Below are positions 42,966 through 51,239 of a DNA stretch of 64,000 bases, piece by piece. Every line of letters begins with the position of its first letter. The stretch's first letter is position 1. The DNA comes from JANQRZ01 sp965214485 (GTDB lineage Bacteria > Bacteroidota > Rhodothermia > Rhodothermales > JANQRZ01): contig CBDCBW010000012.1 in assembly GCA_965214485.1 (NCBI GenBank), positions 405,131 through 469,130 on the forward strand. Reading direction: 5' to 3'. Both the position numbers and the translations under genes were made by a program. The notes under the pieces are model-generated. The model was not told where the DNA came from. It saw only the letters and a program-made list of their open reading frames with translations, and did no database searches.

Positions 42966-43940
42966 ATGGCTTCCGACTTACTCGACGACCGCCTGAGGCA
43001 GCACCTCGACCGCTGCCTTACCGAGACCCACCTCGACGCGTTCGGCGAGCGCTACCGGGGCAAGGTGCGCGACACGTACCGCACCGGCGACGGGCGGCTG
43101 ATCCTCGTCACGACGGACCGCATCTCGGCCTTCGACCACGTCCTGCCGCGCCCGATCCCGTTCAAGGGCCAGGTGCTGAACCAGCTCGCGGCGCACTTCT
43201 TTCGCAAGACCCGCGACATCGTCCCGAACCACGTCCTCTCGGTGCCCGATCCGAACGTGACGGTCGCCCTCGCCTGCGAGCCGGTCCCAGTGGAGTTCGT
43301 CGTGCGTGGGTACCTCGCCGGCCACGCGTGGCGCGTCTACCGCGGCGGCGGGCGTGTGCTCTGCGGGGTGCCGCTCCCCGAGGGGCTGCGCCAGAACAGC
43401 CGCTTCCCCACGCCCCTCCTCACCCCGGCGACGAAGGCCGACGAGGGCCACGACGAGGACATCTCCCGCGCCGAGATCATCGAGCGCGGCCTCCTCGACG
43501 CCGAGACCTTCGACCGGATCGCCGGCTTCGCGCAGCGCCTCTTCGCACGCGGCACCGAACTCGCCGCCGCGCGGGGACTGATCCTGGTCGATACGAAATA
43601 CGAGTTTGGGCGGGACCGGCAGGGCGACCTCGTGCTGATCGACGAGGTCCACACCCCGGATTCGTCGCGATACTTCTACGCCGAGGGCTACGCCGACCGG
43701 CTGCGGGCGGACGAACCGCAGCGCCAGCTCTCCAAAGAGTTCGTGCGCGAGTGGCTGATGGACCAGGGCTTTCAGGGGCAGAGCGGCCAGGCCATGCCGG
43801 ACTTGCCGGACGAGTTTCGGGTCCTCGCGGCCAAGCGCTACGTCGAGCTGTTCGAGACCGTGACGGGCGAGCCCTTCGAGCCGGACGCCCACCCCGAGCC
43901 GGAGGAGCGGATTCGCAAAACCCTCGCGGCGCTCGCCTGA
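42966..43940 (+). CDS. purC: Phosphoribosylaminoimidazole-succinocarboxamide synthase (SAICAR synthetase), 324 aa
   Basis: Start ATG at 42966 (MASDLLDDRLRQHL); ATG 42948 is also possible, six codons earlier. It has GKVRDTYRTGDGRLILVTTDRISAFDHVLPRPIPFKGQVLNQLA, VPVEFVVRGYLAGHAW, FPTPLLTPATKADEGHDEDIS and LILVDTKYEFGRD..GDLVLIDEVHTPDSSRYF, all SAICAR synthetase signatures. It joins aspartate to CAIR using ATP in purine synthesis. The length fits the eukaryote-like long form common in Bacteroidota. A CGCCTCGCCTGAG-type short repeat follows its stop. Confidence 0.96.
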   Translation: MASDLLDDRLRQHLDRCLTETHLDAFGERYRGKVRDTYRTGDGRLILVTTDRISAFDHVLPRPIPFKGQVLNQLAAHFFRKTRDIVPNHVLSVPDPNVTVALACEPVPVEFVVRGYLAGHAWRVYRGGGRVLCGVPLPEGLRQNSRFPTPLLTPATKADEGHDEDISRAEIIERGLLDAETFDRIAGFAQRLFARGTELAAARGLILVDTKYEFGRDRQGDLVLIDEVHTPDSSRYFYAEGYADRLRADEPQRQLSKEFVREWLMDQGFQGQSGQAMPDLPDEFRVLAAKRYVELFETVTGEPFEPDAHPEPEERIRKTLAALA

Positions 43941-43991
43941 GCGCCTCGCCTGAACCTGAGCACCTCGCCTGAGCGCCTCGCCTGAGGGCCG

Positions 43992-45410
43992 TCAGGGCAT
44001 AGCGTGCAGGGTGCGCCCGTAGAGACTCGGATCGTCCGGCGGCGGTGGAGCGACGCCGGGGAGCACGTAGACCGGCAGGTGCCGGAGGCTGTCGGGCAAC
44101 GGCCACGTTTGAGAGAGCGGCTCCGCGGAGCGTCCTGCTTCCAGCACGCCGAGCGAGTCGACCAGCACGAGGCCCCTCCCCGCTTCGCCGAGCGCAACCG
44201 CGAGCCTGGACCACACGCCGCCGGCGAGCACGACCGCCGGGCAGGACACTCGCTGCGCGGCCTCGGCCAGCGCGCGCAGGCGGTCGGCCTCAGCCTCGGC
44301 GCGGGCGCGCTCGGTGAACAGAGGGCCGAGAGGCAAAAGCCGCATCTCGGCCCCGCCGACGCGGATCGGGAGCGCAGGCTCCAGGGCGCGGGGCGGCAGC
44401 GAACTGTCGGCTTCGAGGTCGAGCACAAACGGGGAGGCGACGAGCGCGAGGCAGAGCGCGACGAAGCTCCGGTGCGGAAGGTGCAACCCGAGCCAGACAA
44501 GGACGAGGGGCACGGTGGGGACGAGGTACCCGGCTTCGAGTGGCAGACGGAAGTACGACGCGGCGAACAGCGCGGTCCCTCCCAGTAGGGCCTGCTCCAC
44601 CCGGCGCTCCCACGCCGAGAGCGAGCGCCGATTCAGGAGGACGAAGACGACTGCCCCCGCCAGGGAGAAGAACCCGGCCACCCCCCACACCTCCAGCGTG
44701 CCCTGATGCAGCACGATGCGCAGCGACTGCGCGCCGTCGGAGAAGCGGAGGAAGCCAAGGCCGTAGGTCCACAGCGACGGGAGGTAGCACAGCGCGGCGG
44801 TGCCGAACGCGGCCACCGAGAAGCGGCGCACCGGGCGAGGCCCGTCGTGCCCGAGGAGCCAGCCCAGCGGGAGCAGCATCGCGCCTGCCGTCAGCCGAGC
44901 CCCCACAGCCAATCCTAAAAGCATGCCTGCAATAACGGATTCCATGCGGAGCCCGAAGTACACCGCCCCCGCAATCCCTGCCACACTCCAGACGTAGTCC
45001 ATCGCCACGACGCTGCTGAGGTAGACCACCGGCACGCACGCAAACGCGAGCGCGCCCAGCCCCCACGCCCGCACCCCGAGCCGCCGCAGTACGAGCCCCA
45101 CGAACCCGGCTGCGATGCCGGAGAACAGCGCCGTCAGGGCGTTCAGCGCGAGCAGCCCTCCGGCCCACCCGAGCGCACTGCCGATTTCGTGCACCGGATA
45201 GCCGGGAAAGCGCGAGGCGACGTACTCCCCCGTCTCCGCGATGTGGCGGGCCGCGAGCCCGACGCGCGACGCGTCCGAGTCCCCTCCCAGGCTCGACGCG
45301 CTCAGGAACGGTACCCGCGTGAGCACGGTCGCCGCAGCGACGAGCGCGAACGCCGCAGCGTCGCCTAGCCTTGGCCGCCGGCGCTGTGGCTCACGCTCCG
45401 GCCTACCCAT
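43992..45410 (-). CDS. Polytopic membrane protein, GT-C glycosyltransferase-like, 472 aa
   Basis: About ten membrane helices, with an early loop RVPFLSASSLGGDSDASRVGLAARHIAETGEYVASRFPGYPVHEI that resembles the acidic first loop of GT-C (family 39 type) enzymes using lipid-linked sugars. The last ~150 residues form a soluble domain (EADRLRALAEAAQRVSCPAVVLAGGVW, GRGLVLVDSLGVLEAG). No firm family match, so donor and acceptor are unknown. Copy 8 of the dispersed motif encodes SVIAGML near residue 160. Its start overlaps the end of the macrodomain gene by 8 bases, so they are probably co-expressed. Confidence 0.6.
   Translation of the reverse strand: MGRPEREPQRRRPRLGDAAAFALVAAATVLTRVPFLSASSLGGDSDASRVGLAARHIAETGEYVASRFPGYPVHEIGSALGWAGGLLALNALTALFSGIAAGFVGLVLRRLGVRAWGLGALAFACVPVVYLSSVVAMDYVWSVAGIAGAVYFGLRMESVIAGMLLGLAVGARLTAGAMLLPLGWLLGHDGPRPVRRFSVAAFGTAALCYLPSLWTYGLGFLRFSDGAQSLRIVLHQGTLEVWGVAGFFSLAGAVVFVLLNRRSLSAWERRVEQALLGGTALFAASYFRLPLEAGYLVPTVPLVLVWLGLHLPHRSFVALCLALVASPFVLDLEADSSLPPRALEPALPIRVGGAEMRLLPLGPLFTERARAEAEADRLRALAEAAQRVSCPAVVLAGGVWSRLAVALGEAGRGLVLVDSLGVLEAGRSAEPLSQTWPLPDSLRHLPVYVLPGVAPPPPDDPSLYGRTLHAMP
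44928..44936 (-). repeat. Dispersed polar motif GTTATTGCA, copy 8 (-)
   Basis: ATCCGTTATTGCAGGC on the minus strand, read in the sense direction of the membrane-protein gene (V-I-A). Confidence 0.7.
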
Positions 45411-45921
45411 CGCGGGCTTGCCGGTAGGCGTCGTAGACCTCGTCGCCGAAACACACCAGCGTCACCCGCCGAAGAGTTTCGCCCTCGAAGGCCGACGTCT
45501 CGCGCACCGCGATCCGCGCGGCTTCAGGGATCGGGTAGCCGTAGACCCCGCAGGAAATAGCCGGGAAGGCGACCGAGGCGAGCCCGTGCCCGTCGGCGAG
45601 GCGGAGGCTCTCGCGGTAGCACGACGCCAGCAGCTCGGCCTCGCCCTGCTCGCCCCCGCGCCACACCGGGCCGACGGTGTGGATCACGAACTCCGCCGGG
45701 AGCCGGAAGCCCGGGGTGATCCGCGCCTCGCCGGTCGGGCAGCGCACGCCGGGGCGGACCTCGGGAATCGCCCGGCACGCGCCGAGCAGCTCGGGGCCGG
45801 CGGCGCGGTGGATCGCCCCGTCCACCCCACCCCCGCCGAGGAGCGCCTCGTTGGCCGCGTTGACGACTGCGTCCGCCTTCGACGCCGTGAGGTCCCCGCG
45901 GACGATCTCAACTTCCTGCAT
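45403..45921 (-). CDS. Macrodomain ADP-ribose-binding protein (O-acetyl-ADP-ribose deacetylase-like), 172 aa
   Basis: Full macrodomain: VEIVRGDLTASKADAVVNAANEALLGGGGVDGAIHRAAGPELL, with Asn in AANE and the GGGGVDGAIH phosphate loop. FVIHTVGPVW, SVAFPAISCGVYGYPIPEAARIAV (second loop) and VCFGDEVYDAY follow. The closest group is MacroD/YmdB type, which removes ADP-ribose or O-acetyl groups. The size is normal. It lies between pta and the GT-C-like gene, on the same strand as both. Confidence 0.93.
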   Translation of the reverse strand: MQEVEIVRGDLTASKADAVVNAANEALLGGGGVDGAIHRAAGPELLGACRAIPEVRPGVRCPTGEARITPGFRLPAEFVIHTVGPVWRGGEQGEAELLASCYRESLRLADGHGLASVAFPAISCGVYGYPIPEAARIAVRETSAFEGETLRRVTLVCFGDEVYDAYRQARDG

Positions 45922-45949
45922 TCGCAGCCTCCTGTCTAGCGTCTGCTAC

Positions 45950-46954
45950 CTAGCGTTTTCCGTCCACCGTTCCGCCGTCTGCCTCTCCGGCGAGGATGGC
46001 CGTGATGGCGGCGACGTTGACGATGTCGTCGGCGTCGGAGCCGCGCGAGAGGTCGTTGGCGGGCCGCCGGAGCCCTTGCAGGATCGGGCCGAACGCCTCG
46101 GCACCGCCGATCCGCTGGGCGATTTTGTAGCCGATGTTGCCCGCGTCGAGGTTTGGGAAGACGAACACGTTGGCGCGCCCGGCCACAGCCGAGCCCGGGG
46201 CCTTGCGCTCGGCCACCGACGGGACGAAGGCCGCGTCGAACTGAAACTCGCCGTCCACCGCGAGGTCGGGGCGCTGTGCCTGGGCTTTCGCCGTCGCGCT
46301 TCGCACCAGGTCTACGGCCGGGTCGTCGGCGCTGCCCTTCGTCGAGAACGACAGGAACGCGACCTGCGGCTCCTCGCCCGTGAGGAGGCGGTGCGAGCGC
46401 GCCGCGTCGATCCCGATCGAGGCGAGCTGCTCCGCGTCGGGCGTCGGCACGACGCCGCAGTCGGCGAAGGTCACCGGGCGGCCGTCGGGCAGGATCATCA
46501 GGAAGAAGCTCGACACGAGCGCCGAGCCGTCGTCCACGCCGATGCAGTGGATCGCGGCGCGGAGCACGTCGGGCGTCGGGTGCGCGGCTCCGGCGACGCT
46601 GCCATCGACCTCGCCCCGGCGGACCATCAGCGCGCCGAAGTAGAGCACGTCTTTGACCGTTTCGCGCGCCTGCTCGTAGGTCATCCCCCGGTGCTTGCGG
46701 AGCCGGAAGAGCTCCTGCGCGAACTCCGTCGCCCGCTCCGCCCGCGCCGGGTCGATGACCGGGACGGTGTGCGGGAGCGTGACGCCCTCGGCGGCTGCGA
46801 CGGCGCGGACCGTGGCCTCGTTGCCGAGGAGCACGGGGCGGGCTATGTTGTGCTCGACGAGCGTGTAGGCCGCGCGCACGGTGCGGGGGTCTACGCCCTC
46901 GGGGAGAACGATGCGCTTGTCGAGCGCGCGGGCACGGGAGAGTAAATCGGTCAT
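45950..46954 (-). CDS. pta: Phosphate acetyltransferase, 334 aa
   Basis: PTA/PTB domain only, with no DRTGG extension: KRIVLPEGVDPRTVRAA, KHRGMTYEQARETVKDVLYFGALMVRRGEVDGSVAGAAHPTPDVLRAAIHCIG, DCGVVPTPDAEQLASIGIDAA, VAFLSFSTKGSADDPAVDLVRSATA and ANVFVFPNLDAGNIGYKIAQRIGGAEAFGPILQGLRRPANDLSRGSDADDIV. It makes acetyl phosphate from acetyl-CoA. No ackA is adjacent. The base after the start codon (on the upstream side) begins copy 9 of the dispersed motif, which therefore occupies the ribosome-binding region. Confidence 0.95.
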   Translation of the reverse strand: MTDLLSRARALDKRIVLPEGVDPRTVRAAYTLVEHNIARPVLLGNEATVRAVAAAEGVTLPHTVPVIDPARAERATEFAQELFRLRKHRGMTYEQARETVKDVLYFGALMVRRGEVDGSVAGAAHPTPDVLRAAIHCIGVDDGSALVSSFFLMILPDGRPVTFADCGVVPTPDAEQLASIGIDAARSHRLLTGEEPQVAFLSFSTKGSADDPAVDLVRSATAKAQAQRPDLAVDGEFQFDAAFVPSVAERKAPGSAVAGRANVFVFPNLDAGNIGYKIAQRIGGAEAFGPILQGLRRPANDLSRGSDADDIVNVAAITAILAGEADGGTVDGKR

Positions 46955-46963
46955 TGCAATAAC
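46955..46963 (-). repeat. Dispersed polar motif GTTATTGCA, copy 9 (-)
   Basis: TTCCGTTATTGCA ends flush against the ATG of pta on the minus strand. Confidence 0.7.
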
Positions 46964-47000
46964 GGAATAAACGGAATAAAGGGATGGAACACAGCGGCGC

Positions 47001-47510
47001 TCAGACCCTCGGCCCCTCCCCCGACGGGGCCACCCCCGACGGGGCCACCCACGCCTCGGTCCCGTCGGCGAACACCTCGCGCTTCCAGATCGGCACCTGC
47101 GCCTTGAGCGCGTCGATCAGCCAGCGCGACGCCTCGAACGCCGCCGCCCGGTGCGCCGTCCCGACGCCCACGGCCACGCTCGCGTCCCCGGCGGGCACCT
47201 CCCCGAGCCGGTGCAGCAGGCAGCACCGCTCGACCTCCCACCGCCGCCCGGCGGCCTCGGCGAGCCGCTCCAGCTCCTCCAGCGCCATCGGCTCGTAGGC
47301 CTCGTACCGCAGCCGTTCGGTCTCTCTGGCCTCGGCGCGGGGCGCGCCGCCGGCCGGCCTCGTCCACCGCCGCGTCGTCCCGAGGAACAGGCTGATCCCC
47401 CCCACCGCAGGCGCACTCAGAAACACGGCGACCTCCGCGACCGGGAGCGGGCCGTGGCGCAGGCCACACCACGTCGTCTCGTTCCGGCACTCGGAGTCGG
47501 CGCTAGCCAC
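47001..47510 (-). CDS. moaE: Molybdopterin synthase large subunit (MoaE), 169 aa
   Basis: A GTG start at 47510 overlaps the moaD stop by 8 bases; the longer frame to 47609 lies inside moaD. MoaE features are PVAEVAVFLSAPAVGGISLFLGTTR, LRYEAYEPMALEELERLA, CCLLHRLGEVPAGDASVAVGVGTAHRAAAFEASRWLIDALKAQVPIWKRE (with the catalytic lysines) and TEAWV. A tandem 15-base duplication gives a C-terminal APSGVAPSG tail. It forms the heterotetramer with MoaD that inserts sulfur into precursor Z. Confidence 0.92.
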   Translation of the reverse strand: MASADSECRNETTWCGLRHGPLPVAEVAVFLSAPAVGGISLFLGTTRRWTRPAGGAPRAEARETERLRYEAYEPMALEELERLAEAAGRRWEVERCCLLHRLGEVPAGDASVAVGVGTAHRAAAFEASRWLIDALKAQVPIWKREVFADGTEAWVAPSGVAPSGEGPRV

Positions 47511-47829
47511 CGCTGACGGGGGTGATAAGCGCCACCTCGTCGCCGTCGCGGAGCTCGGTGAACGGGGGCGCGTAGACGTGGTTGACCGCGAGGCGCGTGA
47601 CCGAGGCATAACGGCGGATCGCGGGGTACTCCACCGCGAGCCAGTCGAGCACGTCCTCGCCCCGCGCCGGGGCCGGGAGCACGAGGTCGATCTCGCCCGT
47701 CCCGACGAGGTCGCGGAGCACGCTGAAGAGCAGCACCCGCACGCCGACCTCGGCCGGGGTGCCCGCCGGTGGGTCGTCGCGCGGCGGGTCGAGCGGAAGC
47801 GCCACGATGCCGGTCGGTAGGTCCGGCAT
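47503..47829 (-). CDS. moaD: Molybdopterin synthase sulfur carrier subunit (MoaD), 108 aa
   Basis: Ubiquitin-like fold (VRVLLFSVLRDLVGTGEIDLVLPAPARGEDVLDWLAVEYP; AVNHVYAPPFTELRDGDEVALITPVSGG) ending in the essential Gly-Gly. The first ~28 residues are an extension not seen in most MoaD proteins; a later start is possible. Its ATG overlaps the peroxiredoxin stop by one base (ATGA), and moaE overlaps its end. The MoeZ-like protein at 36.3 kb could activate it. Confidence 0.92.
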   Translation of the reverse strand: MPDLPTGIVALPLDPPRDDPPAGTPAEVGVRVLLFSVLRDLVGTGEIDLVLPAPARGEDVLDWLAVEYPAIRRYASVTRLAVNHVYAPPFTELRDGDEVALITPVSGG

Positions 47830-48311
47830 CAGCGCTTGATTTCTTCGAGCGCGCGCTGGACGGCCTCGAAGTCCGGTTGCTCGCCGGCGTTCTCGAGCAC
47901 CTCGGCGTAGCGCACGGTGCCGTCAGCGTCGATGACGAAGGCGGCGCGCTTGGCGATCCGGTCGAGCTTCATGCCGGTAAAGTTGTGGTCGTACTTCGCG
48001 CCGTACTGCTGGCTGACCTGCGCGTTGTGGTCGCTGAGCAGCGGAAAGTCGAGGTTGTTCCGCTTCTTGAACTCGGCAAGCACGAACGGCGAGTCGGTCG
48101 AGACGCCGAGGACGTGGGCGTCGAGGTCGCGGTAGCGCGCCAGGTCGTCGTTGACCGAGCACATCTCCTCAGTGCAGACGCTAGTGAACGCACCGGGGAA
48201 AAACAGGAGGACGGTGCTCTTGCCGTCGTTGTCGTCGGAGAGGGTGTAGGCCTCGTTCTGGTCGGTGTGGAGGGTGAAGTCGGGGGCCTGCTGTCCGGTC
48301 TGAATAGCCAT
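47829..48311 (-). CDS. Thiol peroxidase of the AhpC/peroxiredoxin family, 160 aa
   Basis: Start ATG at 48311 (MAIQTGQQAPDFTLHTDQNE). The active site LLFFPGAFTSVCTEEMC has the PxxxTxxC motif with peroxidatic Cys46. FPLLSDHNAQVSQQYGAKYD and KRAAFVIDADGTVRYAEVLENAGEQPDFEAV follow, of AhpE/Prx type. A resolving cysteine is not obvious except Cys51, so it may use an external thiol. It reduces peroxides in the cytoplasm. It is the first gene of a three-gene run with moaD and moaE. Confidence 0.93.
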   Translation of the reverse strand: MAIQTGQQAPDFTLHTDQNEAYTLSDDNDGKSTVLLFFPGAFTSVCTEEMCSVNDDLARYRDLDAHVLGVSTDSPFVLAEFKKRNNLDFPLLSDHNAQVSQQYGAKYDHNFTGMKLDRIAKRAAFVIDADGTVRYAEVLENAGEQPDFEAVQRALEEIKR

Positions 48312-48419
48312 GTTCGGGTCGGAGAGTGGATGTGAGAGGTTCGAGGCGCGGGAAGAGGTTCGGAGCAAGAGGAGCCTAGTCTATGAAGTTCGGGGTGGTC
48401 GAGGCACGCGAGAAGCCAG

Positions 48420-48500
48420 AGGCCCCCCGCCTTCGCGGGGGCCGGCGCTGCATCGGGCAGAGCCTGCCCTGAGCGCAGCCGAAGGGAGCGCGACGCGGAA
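48420..48500. repeat. REP-like GC hairpin and adjacent repeat word
   Basis: CCCCCGCCTTCGCGGGGG forms a tight hairpin, followed by GCCCTGAGCGCAGCCGAAGGG, a repeat word familiar from many bacterial intergenic spaces. It lies upstream of the peroxiredoxin gene. Confidence 0.5.
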
Positions 48501-48529
48501 CACGCCTTTGCAGCCGCTCGCAGCCCTTC

Positions 48530-48589
48530 AGCATCTTCACAGACAGATCAGCATCTTCACAGACAGATCAGCATCTTCATAGACGGACG
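48530..48589. repeat. Three tandem copies of a 20-base unit
   Basis: AGCATCTTCACAGACAGATC twice exactly and once with changes, between the peroxiredoxin gene and the 3' end of the permease gene. Confidence 0.8.
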
Positions 48590-48606
48590 CTAAAACCTCG
48601 AACCTC

Positions 48607-49851
48607 CTACTGCGCAAAACGGATCGAGCGGATGGGGTCAATGTTGGCGGCGACGCGCGCCGGAATGTACGCCGAGAGGGTGCAGAGCACGAGCGCCACG
48701 GTGGCGACCAGCACGAAGTCGAACGCGCTGAGTTCCACCGGAGCCTTGTCGATGTAGTACGCCTCCTGCGGCAGCGGGATGATCCCGAACCGGAGCTGCA
48801 CCAGGGCCAGCCCAAGCGCGAGCGCGCTCCCGAGGGCGGTGCCGACCGCCCCGATCATGAACCCGAGCCACACGAAGAGCCGCCGCACCCCGTCCGCCGG
48901 GCAGCCCATCGAGAGGATGATCCCGATCTCGCGCGTCTTCTCGATCGTCACCATCAAGAGCGTCCCGATGATGTTGAACGCCGCGACCAGCACGATCACC
49001 CCGATCACGAGCGGGACGATGCTCTGCTGGAGGTTGATCCACGCGAAGAGGTTCTGCTGCACCTGGTAGATTGAGCGCGCGAAGACCGGCAGCCCGAACG
49101 TCTCCGTGATGGCCTCCGCCGTCGTGTCGGCGTCGTCGATGCGGCCCAGCCGGAGCTCGAAGCGCGTGACCTCGTCCTCGCCGTACTCGAAGAGGCCCCG
49201 CGCCGCGCCGAGGTCGGTGTAGGCGAAGACCTCGTCGAAGTCGGCGAGGCCGGTTTCGTAAATGCCGGCGACGTGGAAGGCGCGGACGCGGGGCCGCGCG
49301 AACCCACCCGCCCCGGCCTCGCGCATCGAGAACGCCGTGAGCTGGCTCCCGACCTCGACCGCGAGCAGGTCCGCCAGCCCCCGCCCGACGACGACGCCGG
49401 GCCGACCGGCGGAGTCCGGCGCGAACGAGAACGCGCCGGCCCTTATCTGCTCGGCCAGAAACCCGTGGCTCCCCTCCGGCGAGCCGGACACCACCGCCCC
49501 GTCGATCCCGGCCTTCGAGCGGAGCAGCGCGAAGTCATCGATTACCGGCGTCACGGCCTCGACGCCGGGCAGCGCGGCGAGGCGCTCGGCCAGCGCGCCC
49601 GCCTGCGCCAGCGGCCCGTCGAGGTAGCTCTCGACCCGGACGTGCGACCCGAAGCCGACGATTTTCTCCTCGATCTCGCGGCTGAACCCGCGCACGATCA
49701 TCAGCGAGAGCAGCAGCGCCGCTACGCCAATCGCCACCCCGCCGACGGCGACATACGTCACGAAGCGCAGAAACTTCCGCCCCTCGTCCCGACCCTGCGC
49801 GCCCCGCAGATAGCGGAGCGCCACGAAACGCTGGAACGAGGACGAGGACAT
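48607..49851 (-). CDS. LolC/LolE-like ABC permease (FtsX/MacB_PCD family), 414 aa
   Basis: Start ATG at 49851 (MSSSSFQRFVALRYLRGAQGRDEGRKFLRFVTYVAVGGVAIGVAALLLSLMIVRGF). The TM helix 1 region carries the LolC/E-type charged elbow FSREIEEKIVGFGSHVRVES. A periplasmic domain of about 200 residues follows, then three C-terminal helices with VAAFNIIGTLLMVTIEKTREIGIILSMGCPADGVRRLFVWLG, the FtsX signature. The partner ATPase LolD is not adjacent. The likely role is lipoprotein release to the outer membrane or a related export. The first 54 codons are duplicated at 50623-50787. Confidence 0.9.
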   Translation of the reverse strand: MSSSSFQRFVALRYLRGAQGRDEGRKFLRFVTYVAVGGVAIGVAALLLSLMIVRGFSREIEEKIVGFGSHVRVESYLDGPLAQAGALAERLAALPGVEAVTPVIDDFALLRSKAGIDGAVVSGSPEGSHGFLAEQIRAGAFSFAPDSAGRPGVVVGRGLADLLAVEVGSQLTAFSMREAGAGGFARPRVRAFHVAGIYETGLADFDEVFAYTDLGAARGLFEYGEDEVTRFELRLGRIDDADTTAEAITETFGLPVFARSIYQVQQNLFAWINLQQSIVPLVIGVIVLVAAFNIIGTLLMVTIEKTREIGIILSMGCPADGVRRLFVWLGFMIGAVGTALGSALALGLALVQLRFGIIPLPQEAYYIDKAPVELSAFDFVLVATVALVLCTLSAYIPARVAANIDPIRSIRFAQ

Positions 49852-50046
49852 GGGCGAGCGGCGGGAGAAGGTCACGCCAAAGGTACCGACTACGGCCTCA
49901 CGAGAAAGTCGGCAGGCCTCAGAATCGGGATGCCTCGGAACGGGTGCAGCACGAGCAGGTCCGCGTCGCCGGTGATGAGTGCGTCGGCCTCGCCCGCGAC
50001 GGCCACGTCGAGGAACTTGTCGTCCTTCGGGTCGCGACAGGCCGTG
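49687..50046. repeat. 360-base exact direct duplication, left copy
   Basis: Identical by eye to 50623-50982 (offset 936). It covers the 5' end of the permease gene, the gap, and the 3' part of the first PIN toxin gene. Confidence 0.9.
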
Positions 50047-50309
50047 ATCCGCTCCGTGACGCGCACCTCGACGGTCTTCGCCTGAATCACCTCGATCAGC
50101 GCCTCCCGGTCGTCCCATGACGTGTAACGGTCGAACTTCGGACGACGAAGTTGCCGTTCCAGCTCCGCTATCGTTTCCGCTGAAACGAGAAAATGGCCCT
50201 CGCTCAACAAAAGCTCGACCACCCGGTACGGCGTGCTCCTCTCGAACAGCGCGGCGCTGATGATGACGTTCGTATCGACGACACAGCGCGGCGAGCTACT
50301 GCTACTCAT
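49890..50309 (-). CDS. PIN-domain toxin 1 (type II toxin-antitoxin RNase), 139 aa
   Basis: The PIN fold acidic residues are visible: Asp in CVVDTNVIISAALF, Glu in SAETIAELERQL, Asp-Asp in CRDPKDDKFLDVAVAG and Asp in ALITGDADLLVL. Belongs to the COG1569-like branch of putative toxin PIN proteins. It cleaves RNA if active. It overlaps the upstream antitoxin gene by 8 bases. From TACRDPKDD to the C-terminus it is identical to PIN toxin 2, because that DNA belongs to the 360-base duplication. Confidence 0.9.
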   Translation of the reverse strand: MSSSSSPRCVVDTNVIISAALFERSTPYRVVELLLSEGHFLVSAETIAELERQLRRPKFDRYTSWDDREALIEVIQAKTVEVRVTERITACRDPKDDKFLDVAVAGEADALITGDADLLVLHPFRGIPILRPADFLVRP

Positions 50310-50505
50310 CCTCGCTTAGCAGGGCATCGAGTTTCTCCTCGGTCAGACCGTTGGCCCGGGCCTGCGCCGACAGTCGAGCACTCAGGCGGCGAAACGCTGA
50401 CGCTGCGTCGTCGTGTGTCAGGCGCTCGCTCAGACGTGTGAACAGCTCCTGCTGCTCGTCCTTCGGCAGCGCGGCGATGGCGGCTTCGATTTCCTGGATG
50501 CTCAT
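50302..50505 (-). CDS. Antitoxin 1 partner of PIN toxin, 67 aa
   Basis: MSIQEIEAAIAALPKDEQQELFTRLSERL opens a small helical protein of the kind found before PIN toxins, in which the IEAAIAALPxxEQ helix is recurrent. It ends in GLTEEKLDALLSEDE, whose tail likely inserts in the toxin. Overlap with the toxin gene points to one operon. The region upstream is nearly the same as before antitoxin 2. Confidence 0.82.
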   Translation of the reverse strand: MSIQEIEAAIAALPKDEQQELFTRLSERLTHDDAASAFRRLSARLSAQARANGLTEEKLDALLSEDE

Positions 50506-50622
50506 GGTCTCCTCCGTGTACGGCTCCCGAGGTTACGCACACGCCGGCCTCCAGTTCATCGCAGCACCACAACGGTGCGTGTGAGAGTGACCGACGCACC
50601 CTGTGCCCGGACGACGTAGACC

Positions 50623-50787
50623 CCCGCGCACGATCATCAGCGAGAGCAGCAGCGCCGCTACGCCAATCGCCACCCCGCCGACGGCGACATACGTCACGAA
50701 GCGCAGAAACTTCCGCCCCTCGTCCCGACCCTGCGCGCCCCGCAGATAGCGGAGCGCCACGAAACGCTGGAACGAGGACGAGGACAT
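50623..50787 (-). pseudogene. Truncated copy of the LolC/E-like permease gene (first ~54 codons)
   Basis: The ATG at 50787 matches the start of the intact gene and encodes MSSSSFQRFVALRYLRG...LMIVRG identically. The frame then runs into unrelated sequence (GLRRPGTGC...) and stops at 50533. It is a by-product of the tandem duplication and is unlikely to be functional. Confidence 0.85.
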
Positions 50788-50982
50788 GGGCGAGCGGCGG
50801 GAGAAGGTCACGCCAAAGGTACCGACTACGGCCTCACGAGAAAGTCGGCAGGCCTCAGAATCGGGATGCCTCGGAACGGGTGCAGCACGAGCAGGTCCGC
50901 GTCGCCGGTGATGAGTGCGTCGGCCTCGCCCGCGACGGCCACGTCGAGGAACTTGTCGTCCTTCGGGTCGCGACAGGCCGTG
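50623..50982. repeat. 360-base exact direct duplication, right copy
   Basis: Copy of 49687-50046. The left edge cuts the permease copy after LLSLMIVRG; the right edge is inside PIN toxin gene 2. Confidence 0.9.
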
Positions 50983-51239
50983 GTCCGCTCGGCGATGCGG
51001 ACAAGTCGCACCGTGCATCTGACCTCCTTCAGGAAGACCGCACGATCGGCGGTATCGAGGTAGTGGTCGAACTTGGGACGGTGAAGCCGACTTTCGAGCT
51101 CGGCGAGGGTCTCGACAGAGGCGAGCAGTATCCCGGCTTCACCTGCCGCCACGAGTGCGGCGCGAGGGGTGCCGTGTGGGTTAAGCGCCGCGCTGATGAG
51201 CACATTCGTATCGAAGACGAAACGCGGCTCAGTCGTCAT
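50826..51239 (-). CDS. PIN-domain toxin 2, 137 aa
   Basis: FVFDTNVLISAALNPHGTPRAALVAAGEAGILLASVETLAELESRL and the shared C-terminal CRDPKDDKFLDVAVAGEADALITGDADLLVL preserve all acidic PIN residues. The first ~85 residues differ strongly from toxin 1, while the last ~50 are identical at DNA level. It overlaps antitoxin 2 by 11 bases, as a working operon would. Confidence 0.9.
   Translation of the reverse strand: MTTEPRFVFDTNVLISAALNPHGTPRAALVAAGEAGILLASVETLAELESRLHRPKFDHYLDTADRAVFLKEVRCTVRLVRIAERTTACRDPKDDKFLDVAVAGEADALITGDADLLVLHPFRGIPILRPADFLVRP

Noticed and set aside
37431..46963. Integron attC sites as explanation for the dispersed 9-mer
   Set aside because: Integron core sites are GTTRRRY; GTTATTG does not fit. 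Several copies lie inside conserved housekeeping genes, which cassette sites do not.
48530..48589. CRISPR remnant
   Set aside because: Three abutting 20-base copies without spacers; no cas genes.
50533..51018. A separate 161-codon gene overlapping the PIN module
   Set aside because: It is the truncated permease copy joined to out-of-frame sequence on both sides.
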